Below, one piece after another: positions 16,894 through 24,459 of a DNA stretch of 64,000 nucleotides (position 1 is its first letter; every line of letters starts with the position of its first letter). Below the pieces are notes generated by a model that was not told the origin of the DNA, did no database searches, and saw only the letters and a list, made by a program, of their open reading frames with translations. The stretch covers positions 20,498 through 84,497 of the forward strand of contig JASBYX010000002.1 of assembly GCA_029983755.1 (NCBI GenBank), read 5' to 3'. Origin of the DNA: Anaerovoracaceae bacterium (GTDB taxonomy: Bacteria; Bacillota; Clostridia; Peptostreptococcales; Anaerovoracaceae). A program made the position numbers and the translations under genes.

Positions 16894-17009
16894 AAAATAG
16901 ATAGATGTATATAATCTGAGACTTAATTTATATATTGTGATTTTAAGGAATATATCATCGTGAGAAAACCACCTTTATGTGTTATAATCATTCTAACAAG
17001 GAGGCAAAC

Positions 17010-17651
17010 ATGTATCAATCGCTTAAAGAGATGGTTTACGAATATATTTCTGATGAAATAAGGACTAAAAGATTAAAGACAAACGATAAAGTAAATGAGT
17101 TAGCTATAAGCAAGAAATTAAATGTATCTAGAACACCAGTAAGGGAAGCCCTAGTGCAATTAAGTGCGGACGGATTGCTGGAAATGACACCAAGAAGGGG
17201 ATTCCGTGTGATGGAGCTAGGGATCAAAACTGTACAGGACTTATATACGGTACTTGGCGCCTTGGACGTTTTAGCAGCAAATATAGCTATCAAATTAATC
17301 AATAGAAAAGATCTGGATAAAATGGATGAACTCATCCACAAAATGAACAAAGCAATTGAGGACTATGATTTTAAAGAATACTATCATCTGCAAGTAGAAT
17401 TTCACAATGTTTACGTTAATAAAACAGATAATGACATACTCATAGATGAAATTAATCGGCTAAAGAAAAGATTTGTTAGACAGAGCTACTCGAATATAGA
17501 TGACCCCAAGATGAAAGAGGCACTCGCAGGAGCTAATAAAGAACATGAAGAAATACTTAGTTGCTTTAAGACAGATAATATAAGGAGATTGAAGAAGGTG
17601 CTAGTTAAGCACTGGAATGTAAATTATGCGGATCTGGATTCCATTGATTGA
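17010..17651 (+). CDS. GntR-family regulator, FadR/FCD type
   Basis: 213-residue repressor-type regulator. The N-terminal winged helix shows NELAISKKLNVSRTPVREAL at residues 31-50 and MTPRRGFRV. The C-terminal helical FCD ligand domain includes DFKEYYHLQVEFHNVYV and the late His residues expected for metal or ligand contact (NKEHEEIL, LVKHWNVNY). ATG 17010 has AAGGAGG upstream and a TATAAT at 16983-16988; an in-frame ATG at 16977 is too close to that box. Likely controls its own operon through the boxes at 14411-14441, responding to a pathway metabolite. Confidence 0.85.
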   Translation: MYQSLKEMVYEYISDEIRTKRLKTNDKVNELAISKKLNVSRTPVREALVQLSADGLLEMTPRRGFRVMELGIKTVQDLYTVLGALDVLAANIAIKLINRKDLDKMDELIHKMNKAIEDYDFKEYYHLQVEFHNVYVNKTDNDILIDEINRLKKRFVRQSYSNIDDPKMKEALAGANKEHEEILSCFKTDNIRRLKKVLVKHWNVNYADLDSID

Positions 17652-17678
17652 TTTCCTAGGTTATGAAGGAGAGCAAAG

Positions 17679-19352
17679 GTGGAGAAGTTGTTTGCAAACG
17701 ATAGAAAAGAATCTATAAAGAAAATCCTATATGGGTATGTGAATGAAGACAGTATCAGTAACACAAAGAAAGAAAAGCAGGCGGAAAAATATTTTATAGA
17801 CTATTTTTCGAGTCAGAAGTATTTTCAGGAAAACCCCGAGTATATGGGAGCCTTTCCAATAGAAAATGATGCATTGAAAAGATCAGTGTCTTGGGCGATG
17901 GTGCGAGGTAACGGTACAAAAACGGTAGTCATGATACATCACAATGATGTTGTAACAGTTGAAGATTACAAATCTTTAAAGAATTTTGCATTTCAACCGG
18001 ACGTTCTTTATGAGAAACTAGGAGCCATCAAAGATAGCTTTTCAGAAGAAGCTAGAAAAGACTATGAAAGTGGGGACTACCTTTTCGGGAGAGGCGTGTG
18101 CGATATGAAGGGTGGCGGATCAATTCAGATGCAACTTTTGACAGAGTACAGCCTAGAGGATTTTAATGGAAATGTTATTGTGCTCGGATTACCTGATGAA
18201 GAAAATCTGTCTGTTGGAATGCGAACGGCTGTTTTGTTATTGAAAAAATTAAAGGCAAAATATAGTTTAGACTATGTTCTAATGATTAATTCGGAGCCAC
18301 ATCAGAGGAGAAATCCTGAGGAAGGGGTTTTTTCGTTCGGATCAATAGGCAAGGTTATGCCATACATTTATGTTAGAGGATTTTTAGCACATGCCGGTAA
18401 AGTTTTTGAGGGCTTTAACCCTGTAAATGTAATGGCAGAAATCGTGAGAGAGACAGAAGTTAATGTTGAATTAAGTGACGTGATGGGTAAGGAGGTAGCA
18501 CCTCCGCCTACATGGCTGTATCTGAGAGAGAATAAGCTTTCATATGATGTCTCCATGCCATTATCTATAAGCGGATGCTTGAGCGTTTTGACATTTACCC
18601 AAACTCCGAAGTCTGTTCTTGACAAGGTTAAAACCATATGCAAAAAATCCTTTGATCGAGTTATCGAGGATATGAACTCAAATTATACAAAATACATGCA
18701 ACATGGTGGAAGCAACTCTGCGATGCTCTCATGGAAAAGCAATGTAGTTTTTTTTGGTGAACTTTGTAGCGAAGCTAGAGAAAAATACGGTGACGATTTT
18801 CAGGCTAAATACGAAGAATATTTGGAGAAAATAAGCGATGATATATTCCATGAGAGGGAAACCTACATCTCTGCCAACTATAAACTAATTGAGTTTGTAT
18901 ATGATTACATTGATGACATGTCTCCAAGGGTTGTAATCGCCCTTGCGCCACCATATTATCCAAACGTGACCAATAAATTCCATGAAGGTGAAGAAAACCA
19001 GCTTTCCAATTTGTATGACGTGATGTCGGGCTTTGTGCAAAGAACCTTTGGGCAGAAATATGTAGCTGAAAATATTTATACTGGAATTTCAGATCTTAGC
19101 TATTCGAGTGTCTATAATTATGAAGAAACTTTGGAAGGTCTTAGGCAGGCGATGCCACTTTTTGGTAAAGCCTACAATTTACCTATTGCAGAGATAAATG
19201 AAATTGCAATGCCTTGTGTGAATGTTGGCCCGTGGGGGAAGGACTTTCACAAGCTCACTGAAAGGGTTTATAAACCTGATTTATATTACAGGACACCACA
19301 GATATTGGACTACGTTATTAGAGCGATATTAAAATCAGGGGAAATTGTATAG
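17679..19352 (+). CDS. rocB: RocB-like M20-family hydrolase
   Basis: 557-residue cytoplasmic metallohydrolase of the M20 family, of the length and pattern of the arginine-utilisation protein RocB. Metal and catalytic residues: MIHHNDVV (about residues 87-94), GRGVCDMKGG, GLPDEENLS and late NVGPWGKDFHKLTERV. GTG start has AAGGAG seven bases upstream. In Bacillus the gene belongs to an arginine catabolic operon; its reaction is not established to my knowledge. Here, after a citrulline-forming hydrolase and before the ornithine cluster, a citrulline-to-ornithine (or N-substituted ornithine) hydrolysis would fit. It ends 17 bp before the right island repeat. Confidence 0.8.
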   Translation: MEKLFANDRKESIKKILYGYVNEDSISNTKKEKQAEKYFIDYFSSQKYFQENPEYMGAFPIENDALKRSVSWAMVRGNGTKTVVMIHHNDVVTVEDYKSLKNFAFQPDVLYEKLGAIKDSFSEEARKDYESGDYLFGRGVCDMKGGGSIQMQLLTEYSLEDFNGNVIVLGLPDEENLSVGMRTAVLLLKKLKAKYSLDYVLMINSEPHQRRNPEEGVFSFGSIGKVMPYIYVRGFLAHAGKVFEGFNPVNVMAEIVRETEVNVELSDVMGKEVAPPPTWLYLRENKLSYDVSMPLSISGCLSVLTFTQTPKSVLDKVKTICKKSFDRVIEDMNSNYTKYMQHGGSNSAMLSWKSNVVFFGELCSEAREKYGDDFQAKYEEYLEKISDDIFHERETYISANYKLIEFVYDYIDDMSPRVVIALAPPYYPNVTNKFHEGEENQLSNLYDVMSGFVQRTFGQKYVAENIYTGISDLSYSSVYNYEETLEGLRQAMPLFGKAYNLPIAEINEIAMPCVNVGPWGKDFHKLTERVYKPDLYYRTPQILDYVIRAILKSGEIV

Positions 19353-19369
19353 TTAAGTTGACAAAATAT

Positions 19370-19556
19370 TAAAAACGCACCGGGCAATGCCATGCCATCT
19401 GAATAGCTAGGGGGTTATCTCTAGCTGTAAAGGGCATTTATTCCCGGTGCGTTTTGTATTTTTATAAATCCTTTGATTAAAATAGTTTTTAATGTTCGTA
19501 CTCTGCTCTCTGCTCAGGTGGTAATTGATCCATGAGGTCCTTACGCCCTATTTTTA
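19370..19556. repeat. Right copy of the 187-bp direct repeat
   Basis: Native context: terminator plus the last 22 codons of the intact nhaC gene. The left copy is 10794-10980. This is the original sequence, since the open reading frame continues through 19557. Confidence 0.95.
19372..19455. terminator. Bidirectional terminator between rocB and nhaC
   Basis: 13-bp stem AAAACGCACCGGG (19372-19384) with CCCGGTGCGTTTT (19443-19455). The interior can fold further: ATGCC/GGCAT and AGCTAG/CTAGCT stems, giving one long broken hairpin. T-runs occur on both strands, serving the convergent genes rocB (+) and nhaC (-). Confidence 0.8.
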
Positions 19557-20937
19557 GGACAATTGAAACCATCATTACGATGAACATTGCTGAGGTGTAG
19601 AATACAAGTGGCATAACATCAGTACCCTTTAGTGGAGCTGAAGAATCAGCCGCAAACCCTAGTGTGTAAATCATCGCAGGAGTCCATGGTAAGCAGTAGA
19701 CTAATGTGTTGGACTGAGCATCCATTAAGTTGGCGGTGCGATAAGGTGAAATTCCGTGCTTCTTGGAGAGTGGCTTTGCAAAAGAGGCCCCTACTGCGAG
19801 GATGGCTGGAGCGTTCAGCCCCATTATAGCCGATAAAACTATAACCATCAGAGAGATAGAGAGCTCAGCACCCTTAGGGCCTTTAGCTATTTTGCCGATT
19901 GCATCAAGTATTAGGAGATCGCCTCGCCCTTGCCTCATTATACTGATAGATCCGAACAGTAGAAGGGCAAGTATGATAACTTGGAGCATACTGTTTAGAC
20001 CTTGGTAGATTACGCCGTCAACAGTTCGATCTAGGCCTTCTCCAAATACTGCGATAACCGCTGGCTTTTCGCCCAGTTCAGGTGCGTTTGTGATGGTTAC
20101 AAAATCAAAGAGTCCGGCAGCAACGGCAACTACACAACCGAGGACAGTTCCGATAGTTGTGGCTATAATAATGTCGCCGGTTTTAATAGCGGTGTAAATT
20201 GCAATTGCAACGGGGATGAGCATCAAAAGGGTAAGTGGGTCGTATTGATAGTCAACGGATCCGCTGGCCGAAGAAGATGTCATAAGACTGTATATTACAA
20301 ATGCAGGGATGGCAATTAGTGATGCCACGATAGCGTATTTAACTCTTGACCTTACAACGCCCACAACATCTACTTCTTGGGTGGTTGCTGAACAGATCGT
20401 TGTATCTGATATTGGCGCCAGATTATCGCCAAAGGCTGCACCTGAAATGATTGCGCCTGCTAAGAGAGGGTGATTGCAACCCAAGGCTACACCTGCAGGA
20501 TAGAGAACTCCCATTCCTGCAGCGATGGTTCCAAAACCTGTACCGGAAGCAGTGGCGAAAACAGCTGATGACAAGAATGTGATAACTACAAATAGCGTAG
20601 GACCGACCCCAATATCCGCTGCAACTCCTGCAAGTCCTGATGCTAGCCCGGACATTCTTAGAACCCTTGAAAAGACACCTGCAAAAATCCAACATACAAC
20701 AGGTACAATAGCCTCTTTACTTGCCATGCCGGAAATTACAGTTTCGGAATAGAATTTCTTATCCTTTGCAAAGAAGAAAGGTACGAAGATGGCTAGAAAT
20801 GCCGGTACCCACAAGGCTCCGTCAGAAATTGACTTCCAACCGAATGTCGTTGTAATAATCGTTGCGATGAAGATTAGAAATGGCAACAATGACACCCATT
20901 CTCCACCATAAAACTCCAATTTTTTCTCTTCTTTCAT
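19489..20937 (-). CDS. nhaC: NhaC-family Na+/H+ antiporter
   Basis: 482-residue membrane transporter with about eleven hydrophobic segments. Family stretches include FASSAVFATASGTGFGT-like sequence near residue 125 (SSAVFATASGTGFGTIAAGM), GAAFGDNLAPISDTT and MDAQSNTLVYCLPWTPA. NhaC members exchange Na+ and H+, and some relatives exchange organic ions; substrate is not decided here. Start ATG 20937 follows AGGAGG. It has its own promoter and the bidirectional terminator. Its 3' end is duplicated 8.6 kb away at 10794, marking the island edge. Confidence 0.88.
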   Translation of the reverse strand: MKEEKKLEFYGGEWVSLLPFLIFIATIITTTFGWKSISDGALWVPAFLAIFVPFFFAKDKKFYSETVISGMASKEAIVPVVCWIFAGVFSRVLRMSGLASGLAGVAADIGVGPTLFVVITFLSSAVFATASGTGFGTIAAGMGVLYPAGVALGCNHPLLAGAIISGAAFGDNLAPISDTTICSATTQEVDVVGVVRSRVKYAIVASLIAIPAFVIYSLMTSSSASGSVDYQYDPLTLLMLIPVAIAIYTAIKTGDIIIATTIGTVLGCVVAVAAGLFDFVTITNAPELGEKPAVIAVFGEGLDRTVDGVIYQGLNSMLQVIILALLLFGSISIMRQGRGDLLILDAIGKIAKGPKGAELSISLMVIVLSAIMGLNAPAILAVGASFAKPLSKKHGISPYRTANLMDAQSNTLVYCLPWTPAMIYTLGFAADSSAPLKGTDVMPLVFYTSAMFIVMMVSIVLKIGRKDLMDQLPPEQRAEYEH

Positions 20938-20983
20938 TTTTACCTCCTGGTTGAAATATATTAAAATAAATACAGCTATTTTA

Positions 20984-21012
20984 ATAATACTCCGAGCACT
21001 ACTTCCTGTAAA
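20984..21012 (-). promoter_or_regulatory. Promoter of nhaC
   Basis: On the minus strand TTTACA (21007-21012) and TATTAT (20984-20989) with a 17-bp spacer. Confidence 0.65.
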
Positions 21013-21092
21013 CGGACAAAATATAAAAGTTCGATGAATAAAATGTAATTTGCGGTTTTCTACTCTTCATATAAAGAGGAAATCCAATGTTT

Positions 21093-21207
21093 AGAAACCT
21101 GGGATCTATACAATTCAAAACTTGGGAGGTGAAAAAGCAGAAGCTTGGGAGTTAAAAATCTAGAAATCTGGGAGTTGATATCTTCAAAATCTGGGAGTTG
21201 TGTAGTA
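21093..21207 (+). repeat. Five 23-bp direct repeats upstream of the AAA/DUF4143 gene
   Basis: Copies share ARAAATCTKGGGAGTT. The GGGA core falls at 21101, 21124, 21147, 21170 and 21193, exactly 23 bp apart, about two helical turns. Between-core bases vary, so the repeats look like iterated protein-binding sites rather than a recent slippage product. They run into the promoter at 21183-21211. Confidence 0.9.
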
Positions 21208-21211
21208 TAAT
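21183..21211 (+). promoter_or_regulatory. Promoter of the AAA/DUF4143 gene inside the last repeat
   Basis: TTCAAA (21183-21188) and TATAAT (21206-21211) with a 17-bp spacer. The fifth repeat covers the spacer, so a protein bound to the repeats would touch RNA polymerase. Confidence 0.6.
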
Positions 21212-21230
21212 GTTTAGCAGGAGGTAATCT

Positions 21231-22490
21231 ATGAAACAGTATTTACCAAGATTAGTAGACGAAACTCTTGAAAAGGAACTTAAAGCCTTTGGGGCTGTTT
21301 TAATAACAGGTCCGAAATGGTGTGGAAAAACTACAACAGGATTGAACAAAGCAAAGAGCACGCTCTATCTCCAAAATCCCGACGAAAGAGAACAAAATTT
21401 AAGACTAGCTGATGTGAAACCATCATTACTCTTAGAAGGTGATAATCCAAGATTAATTGATGAGTGGCAAGATGCTCCACAGCTCTGGGATTCGGTAAGA
21501 TTTAGTGTGGATCAGAGATCTGAGACAGGACTATACATTCTTACCGGATCAACAACGGTTGATGAATCATTAATTTCACACTCTGGAACAGGTAGGATTT
21601 CAAGACTCAAAATGAGGACAATGAGCTTATTTGAAAGTGGAGATTCGAACGGAGATGTTAGTATTACTCAATTAATTAATGGAGAGGAGATATCAGGCAG
21701 GTCACCCCATACGATAGAAGACATTGCCGATCTAATCGTTGGGGGAGGATGGCCAGCTTCTGCAGGTAAAGATTTTGAAATAAAGAAAAGGCAGGTTTCC
21801 GGTTACTGTAAGGCAATAGTAAATACGGAGATATCCACAGCGGATGGCATTAATAGGGACGAAGAAAAAGTATACCAAGTTCTTAGGTCATATTCCCGTC
21901 ACATTTCAACGCAAGCTACTATCAAGACCATAACAAATGATGTTAATAAGAATTTCGACTCAATAAATAGAAAGACCGTTGGTGAATATCTGGAAGCGCT
22001 GCGAAAGATATTCGTGATTGAAGATCTGAGAGCCTGGAGTCCAAGACTCAGATCCAAAACCGCTATTTCTGCTAGTTCAACGAGACAATTTGTCGATCCT
22101 GCCATTGCAGCTTATTTTCTCAATGCAAACTCGAAGGATCTTATAAACGATCTGGAAACCATGGGATTGCTATTTGAATCTATGGTTATAAGAGATCTAC
22201 GAATCTATACAGAAAGTTTAGATGGCAGTGTGTATCATTATCGTGATAGCAGTGGTCAAGAAGCTGATGCTATTTTGCACTTCAGAAATGGTCAATGGGG
22301 TGCAATAGAAGTAAAATTAGGAAATAAAGCAATTGAAGAAGGTGCTCAAAGCCTTATAAAACTGGCTGATAAAGTGGATAAAGATTCAATGAGTGCACCT
22401 GCTTTTTTGGCTGTCGTTACAGGAACCGGCTATGCATATAGGAGAAAAGATGGCGTTTATGTCATCCCAATTGGGTGTTTGAAAAATTAG
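21231..22490 (+). CDS. AAA_14/DUF4143 ATPase
   Basis: 419-residue protein of the widespread two-domain family: N-terminal AAA_14 ATPase and C-terminal DUF4143, which has a restriction-nuclease-like look. Walker A is GPKWCGKTTT (about residues 28-37), Walker B-like is LIDEWQDAP, and sensor-like TGSTT follows. The C-terminal domain contains DSSGQEADAILHF and WGAIEVKLG, the E-x-K type pattern seen in nuclease-like folds. Function in bacteria is unknown. ATG 21231 follows GGAGG. Solitary gene with an iterated-repeat promoter, which suggests tight regulation. Confidence 0.85.
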   Translation: MKQYLPRLVDETLEKELKAFGAVLITGPKWCGKTTTGLNKAKSTLYLQNPDEREQNLRLADVKPSLLLEGDNPRLIDEWQDAPQLWDSVRFSVDQRSETGLYILTGSTTVDESLISHSGTGRISRLKMRTMSLFESGDSNGDVSITQLINGEEISGRSPHTIEDIADLIVGGGWPASAGKDFEIKKRQVSGYCKAIVNTEISTADGINRDEEKVYQVLRSYSRHISTQATIKTITNDVNKNFDSINRKTVGEYLEALRKIFVIEDLRAWSPRLRSKTAISASSTRQFVDPAIAAYFLNANSKDLINDLETMGLLFESMVIRDLRIYTESLDGSVYHYRDSSGQEADAILHFRNGQWGAIEVKLGNKAIEEGAQSLIKLADKVDKDSMSAPAFLAVVTGTGYAYRRKDGVYVIPIGCLKN

Positions 22491-22540
22491 GTCATCTTGA
22501 AATTAACCAACGGTTTACAGCAGCCAACTAAACCTCCCAC

Positions 22541-22580
22541 TGCAAAAATATTTGCACAAACTCCAAATCTATGATAAAAT
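22541..22580 (+). promoter_or_regulatory. Promoter of the sigma-54 activator gene with overlapping operator
   Basis: TTGCAC (22552-22557) and TAAAAT (22575-22580) with a 17-bp spacer. The near-palindrome TGCAAAAATATTTGCA (22541-22556) overlaps the -35. The same motif occurs twice upstream of the ord sigma-54 promoter, so autorepression by the activator is likely. A CACTCTC/GAGAGTG hairpin (22586-22611) lies in the leader. Confidence 0.7.
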
Positions 22581-22661
22581 GATAACACTCTCATGGAAAC
22601 GAGGGAGAGTGAGAGAAACTAAAAATTTGCTACAATAATCAGAAGAATTGGAGATAATGCC

Positions 22662-24128
22662 TTGTCAAATGCGAAGCCGATAGATGCAAAAAAACTTGCA
22701 CTGCTCAGGAATAAACTAAATAAAAGCGACTATATCAAGCTGATAGAGCAGCTCGTTTCAATGGTAGAAGAAGGCATTTACATTGTGGATAAGGAAGGCA
22801 TGGGACTGTTTTATAATGATCCCATGGCTCAGATTGAAAACGTAAATGTGGAAGACGTCCTCGGCAAAGAGTTTCAGCAAGCCTTCCCAGGTGTAGCTTT
22901 GAGAGATAGCACATTGTTCAAAGCTCTTAAGAAGAAGGAGTGCAGCAAGAAGAATCAGCAGGTTTACATCAATCTGCGAGGTAAGCAGGTTTCCACAAAC
23001 AATATGACTGCACCCGTTATGAACAATGGAGAAACCGTTGCGGCTGTGGAGATCGCAAAGGACATCACTAATATTGAGGAGCTCAGCAATACCATACAAG
23101 ATCTGAGGCAAGGAGAGGCTAAAGGCAAGAAGGGGATTTCCTCAAAGGGAGCAAAGCCTAAGATGAAGCATTATCGCTTCGAAGATATCATAGGGCAGAA
23201 TCCCGGATTTTTAAAAACTGTCAATTTGGCAAAGAGGGCGGCTGAAAACGATGCCACAGTGTTCATCTACGGTGAGACCGGTACTGGAAAAGAGCTGCTG
23301 GCACAGAGCATCCATTACGACGGAGCGAGAAAGAATGCTCCCTTCATGGCCCAAAACTGCGCCGCATTGCCGGAAACCCTGCTTGAAGGTATTTTGTTTG
23401 GAACATCAAAGGGAGGATTTACAGGAGCTGTTGACAGAGCAGGGCTTTTCGAGCAGGCAAACGGGGGCACGCTGCTCCTTGATGAGATAAGTGCCATGCC
23501 ATATGACCTGCAGAGCAAGCTGCTCAGAGTCCTTCAGGAGGAGTACATAAGGCGAGTCGGAGGTACAGAGGAGATTCCCATAGACGTGCACATAATTGCA
23601 ACTGTAAATGAACCCCCTGAGGACCTTATTGCTCAGGGCAAGCTCCGAAAGGATCTCTACTATAGACTTAATGTTGTTAACATAAATCTTCCGCCTCTCA
23701 GGGAAAGAAAGGACGACATTCCGCTTCTTGTGGACGCATTTCTAGACAAGCATTGCAAACGCTTCGGCAAAGAGCTTTGGATGGCTACAGATGATGTTAT
23801 CAAAACTCTGCAATCTTACAACTACCCCGGAAACATCAGGGAACTGGAGAATATAATAATGCAGTCCGTGGCTCTTGCAGGTAACGAGCATGTGCTCACA
23901 GGGAAGCTGCTCCACATGCCTGTGGGAATCAGGCAAGCAGGAGATATAGCCGGTGAATGGGACGGAACTCAGCCCCTTGACGTATACCTTGGTAACGTTG
24001 AGAAGGAGCTGATTAGACGTGTTATGATTGAAGAAAGCGGTGTGGTTTCGAGGGCTGCAAACAAGCTTCAAATCAAACGGCAGACTCTTCAGCATAAATT
24101 GAAGAAATATAATATGAAGGAAAAGTAG
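22662..24128 (+). CDS. Sigma-54-dependent activator with PAS domain (RocR-like)
   Basis: 488-residue enhancer-binding protein. PAS sensor at about residues 25-140, AAA+ core at about 170-400 (Walker A GETGTGKE, Walker B GGTLLLDEIS, arginine-finger region RKDLYYRLNVVNI), and a Fis-type DNA-binding domain at the end (VSRAANKLQIKRQTLQHKLK). The sigma-54-contact loop reads GGFTGA instead of the usual GAFTGA. Start is TTG 22662 with GGAG upstream; no ATG fits. It lies directly before the ornithine operon, whose promoter is of the sigma-54 type, so it is the probable activator, perhaps sensing ornithine or a related amino acid through the PAS domain. Confidence 0.9.
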   Translation: MSNAKPIDAKKLALLRNKLNKSDYIKLIEQLVSMVEEGIYIVDKEGMGLFYNDPMAQIENVNVEDVLGKEFQQAFPGVALRDSTLFKALKKKECSKKNQQVYINLRGKQVSTNNMTAPVMNNGETVAAVEIAKDITNIEELSNTIQDLRQGEAKGKKGISSKGAKPKMKHYRFEDIIGQNPGFLKTVNLAKRAAENDATVFIYGETGTGKELLAQSIHYDGARKNAPFMAQNCAALPETLLEGILFGTSKGGFTGAVDRAGLFEQANGGTLLLDEISAMPYDLQSKLLRVLQEEYIRRVGGTEEIPIDVHIIATVNEPPEDLIAQGKLRKDLYYRLNVVNINLPPLRERKDDIPLLVDAFLDKHCKRFGKELWMATDDVIKTLQSYNYPGNIRELENIIMQSVALAGNEHVLTGKLLHMPVGIRQAGDIAGEWDGTQPLDVYLGNVEKELIRRVMIEESGVVSRAANKLQIKRQTLQHKLKKYNMKEK

Positions 24129-24132
24129 AGCA

Positions 24133-24168
24133 GCAAAAACATTTGCATAATAACGCAAAATATTTTGC
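24133..24168. promoter_or_regulatory. Two enhancer sites (GCAAAAAYATTTGC) upstream of ord
   Basis: GCAAAAACATTTGC (24133-24146) and GCAAAATATTTTGC (24155-24168, within the 16-bp palindrome 24154-24169), 22 bp apart centre to centre. They begin 5 bases after the activator stop and about 200 bp upstream of the sigma-54 promoter, a normal enhancer distance. The same motif overlaps the activator's own -35 box. Confidence 0.7.
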
Positions 24169-24357
24169 GATTTTGAATGCGCAGGGTAACAGTTGCTGTA
24201 TACATCGATGGAATAATTTTTGTGTGAAATGAATAGTCCGAACACTATTTGTAATACCGAACAATTTCCGACCTCTAAATTGTGCTTCGGGCCAAAAACG
24301 GAGAGACGAACTGCGCGACGACAATGTTTTGTTGAAAAAAATATAATAATGACTTTA

Positions 24358-24373
24358 TGGCACGATGATTGCT
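24358..24373 (+). promoter_or_regulatory. Sigma-54 promoter of the ornithine operon
   Basis: TGGCACG-ATGA-TTGCT matches the -24/-12 consensus fully, with GG (24359-24360) and GC (24371-24372) 10 bp apart. Transcription would start near 24384, giving a leader of about 75 nt before ord. Confidence 0.88.
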
Positions 24374-24459
24374 ATAAATATAGATGGTCTGTCTTTGGAC
24401 GAGCCATTAGAAAACTATTTCTAAAAACTTTCTAACAAACAGGAAAAGGAGATTTAAAA

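Noticed and set aside
10981..19369. A complete integrative element
   Set aside because: No integrase, transposase, relaxase or phage gene is found between the direct repeats, so I call it an island of unknown origin only.
20938..21230. The 23-bp repeats as a replication origin iteron set
   Set aside because: No replication initiator gene is nearby and the array ends in a promoter for a DUF4143 ATPase, so an operator role is simpler.
24259..24290. ACAATTT/AAATTGT inverted repeat as a terminator of the activator gene
   Set aside because: No T-run follows and the stem is short; it lies between the enhancer sites and the sigma-54 promoter.
24220..24435. 71-codon frame covering the sigma-54 promoter
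   Set aside because: It runs through the -24/-12 promoter and enhancer spacer and resembles no protein family.
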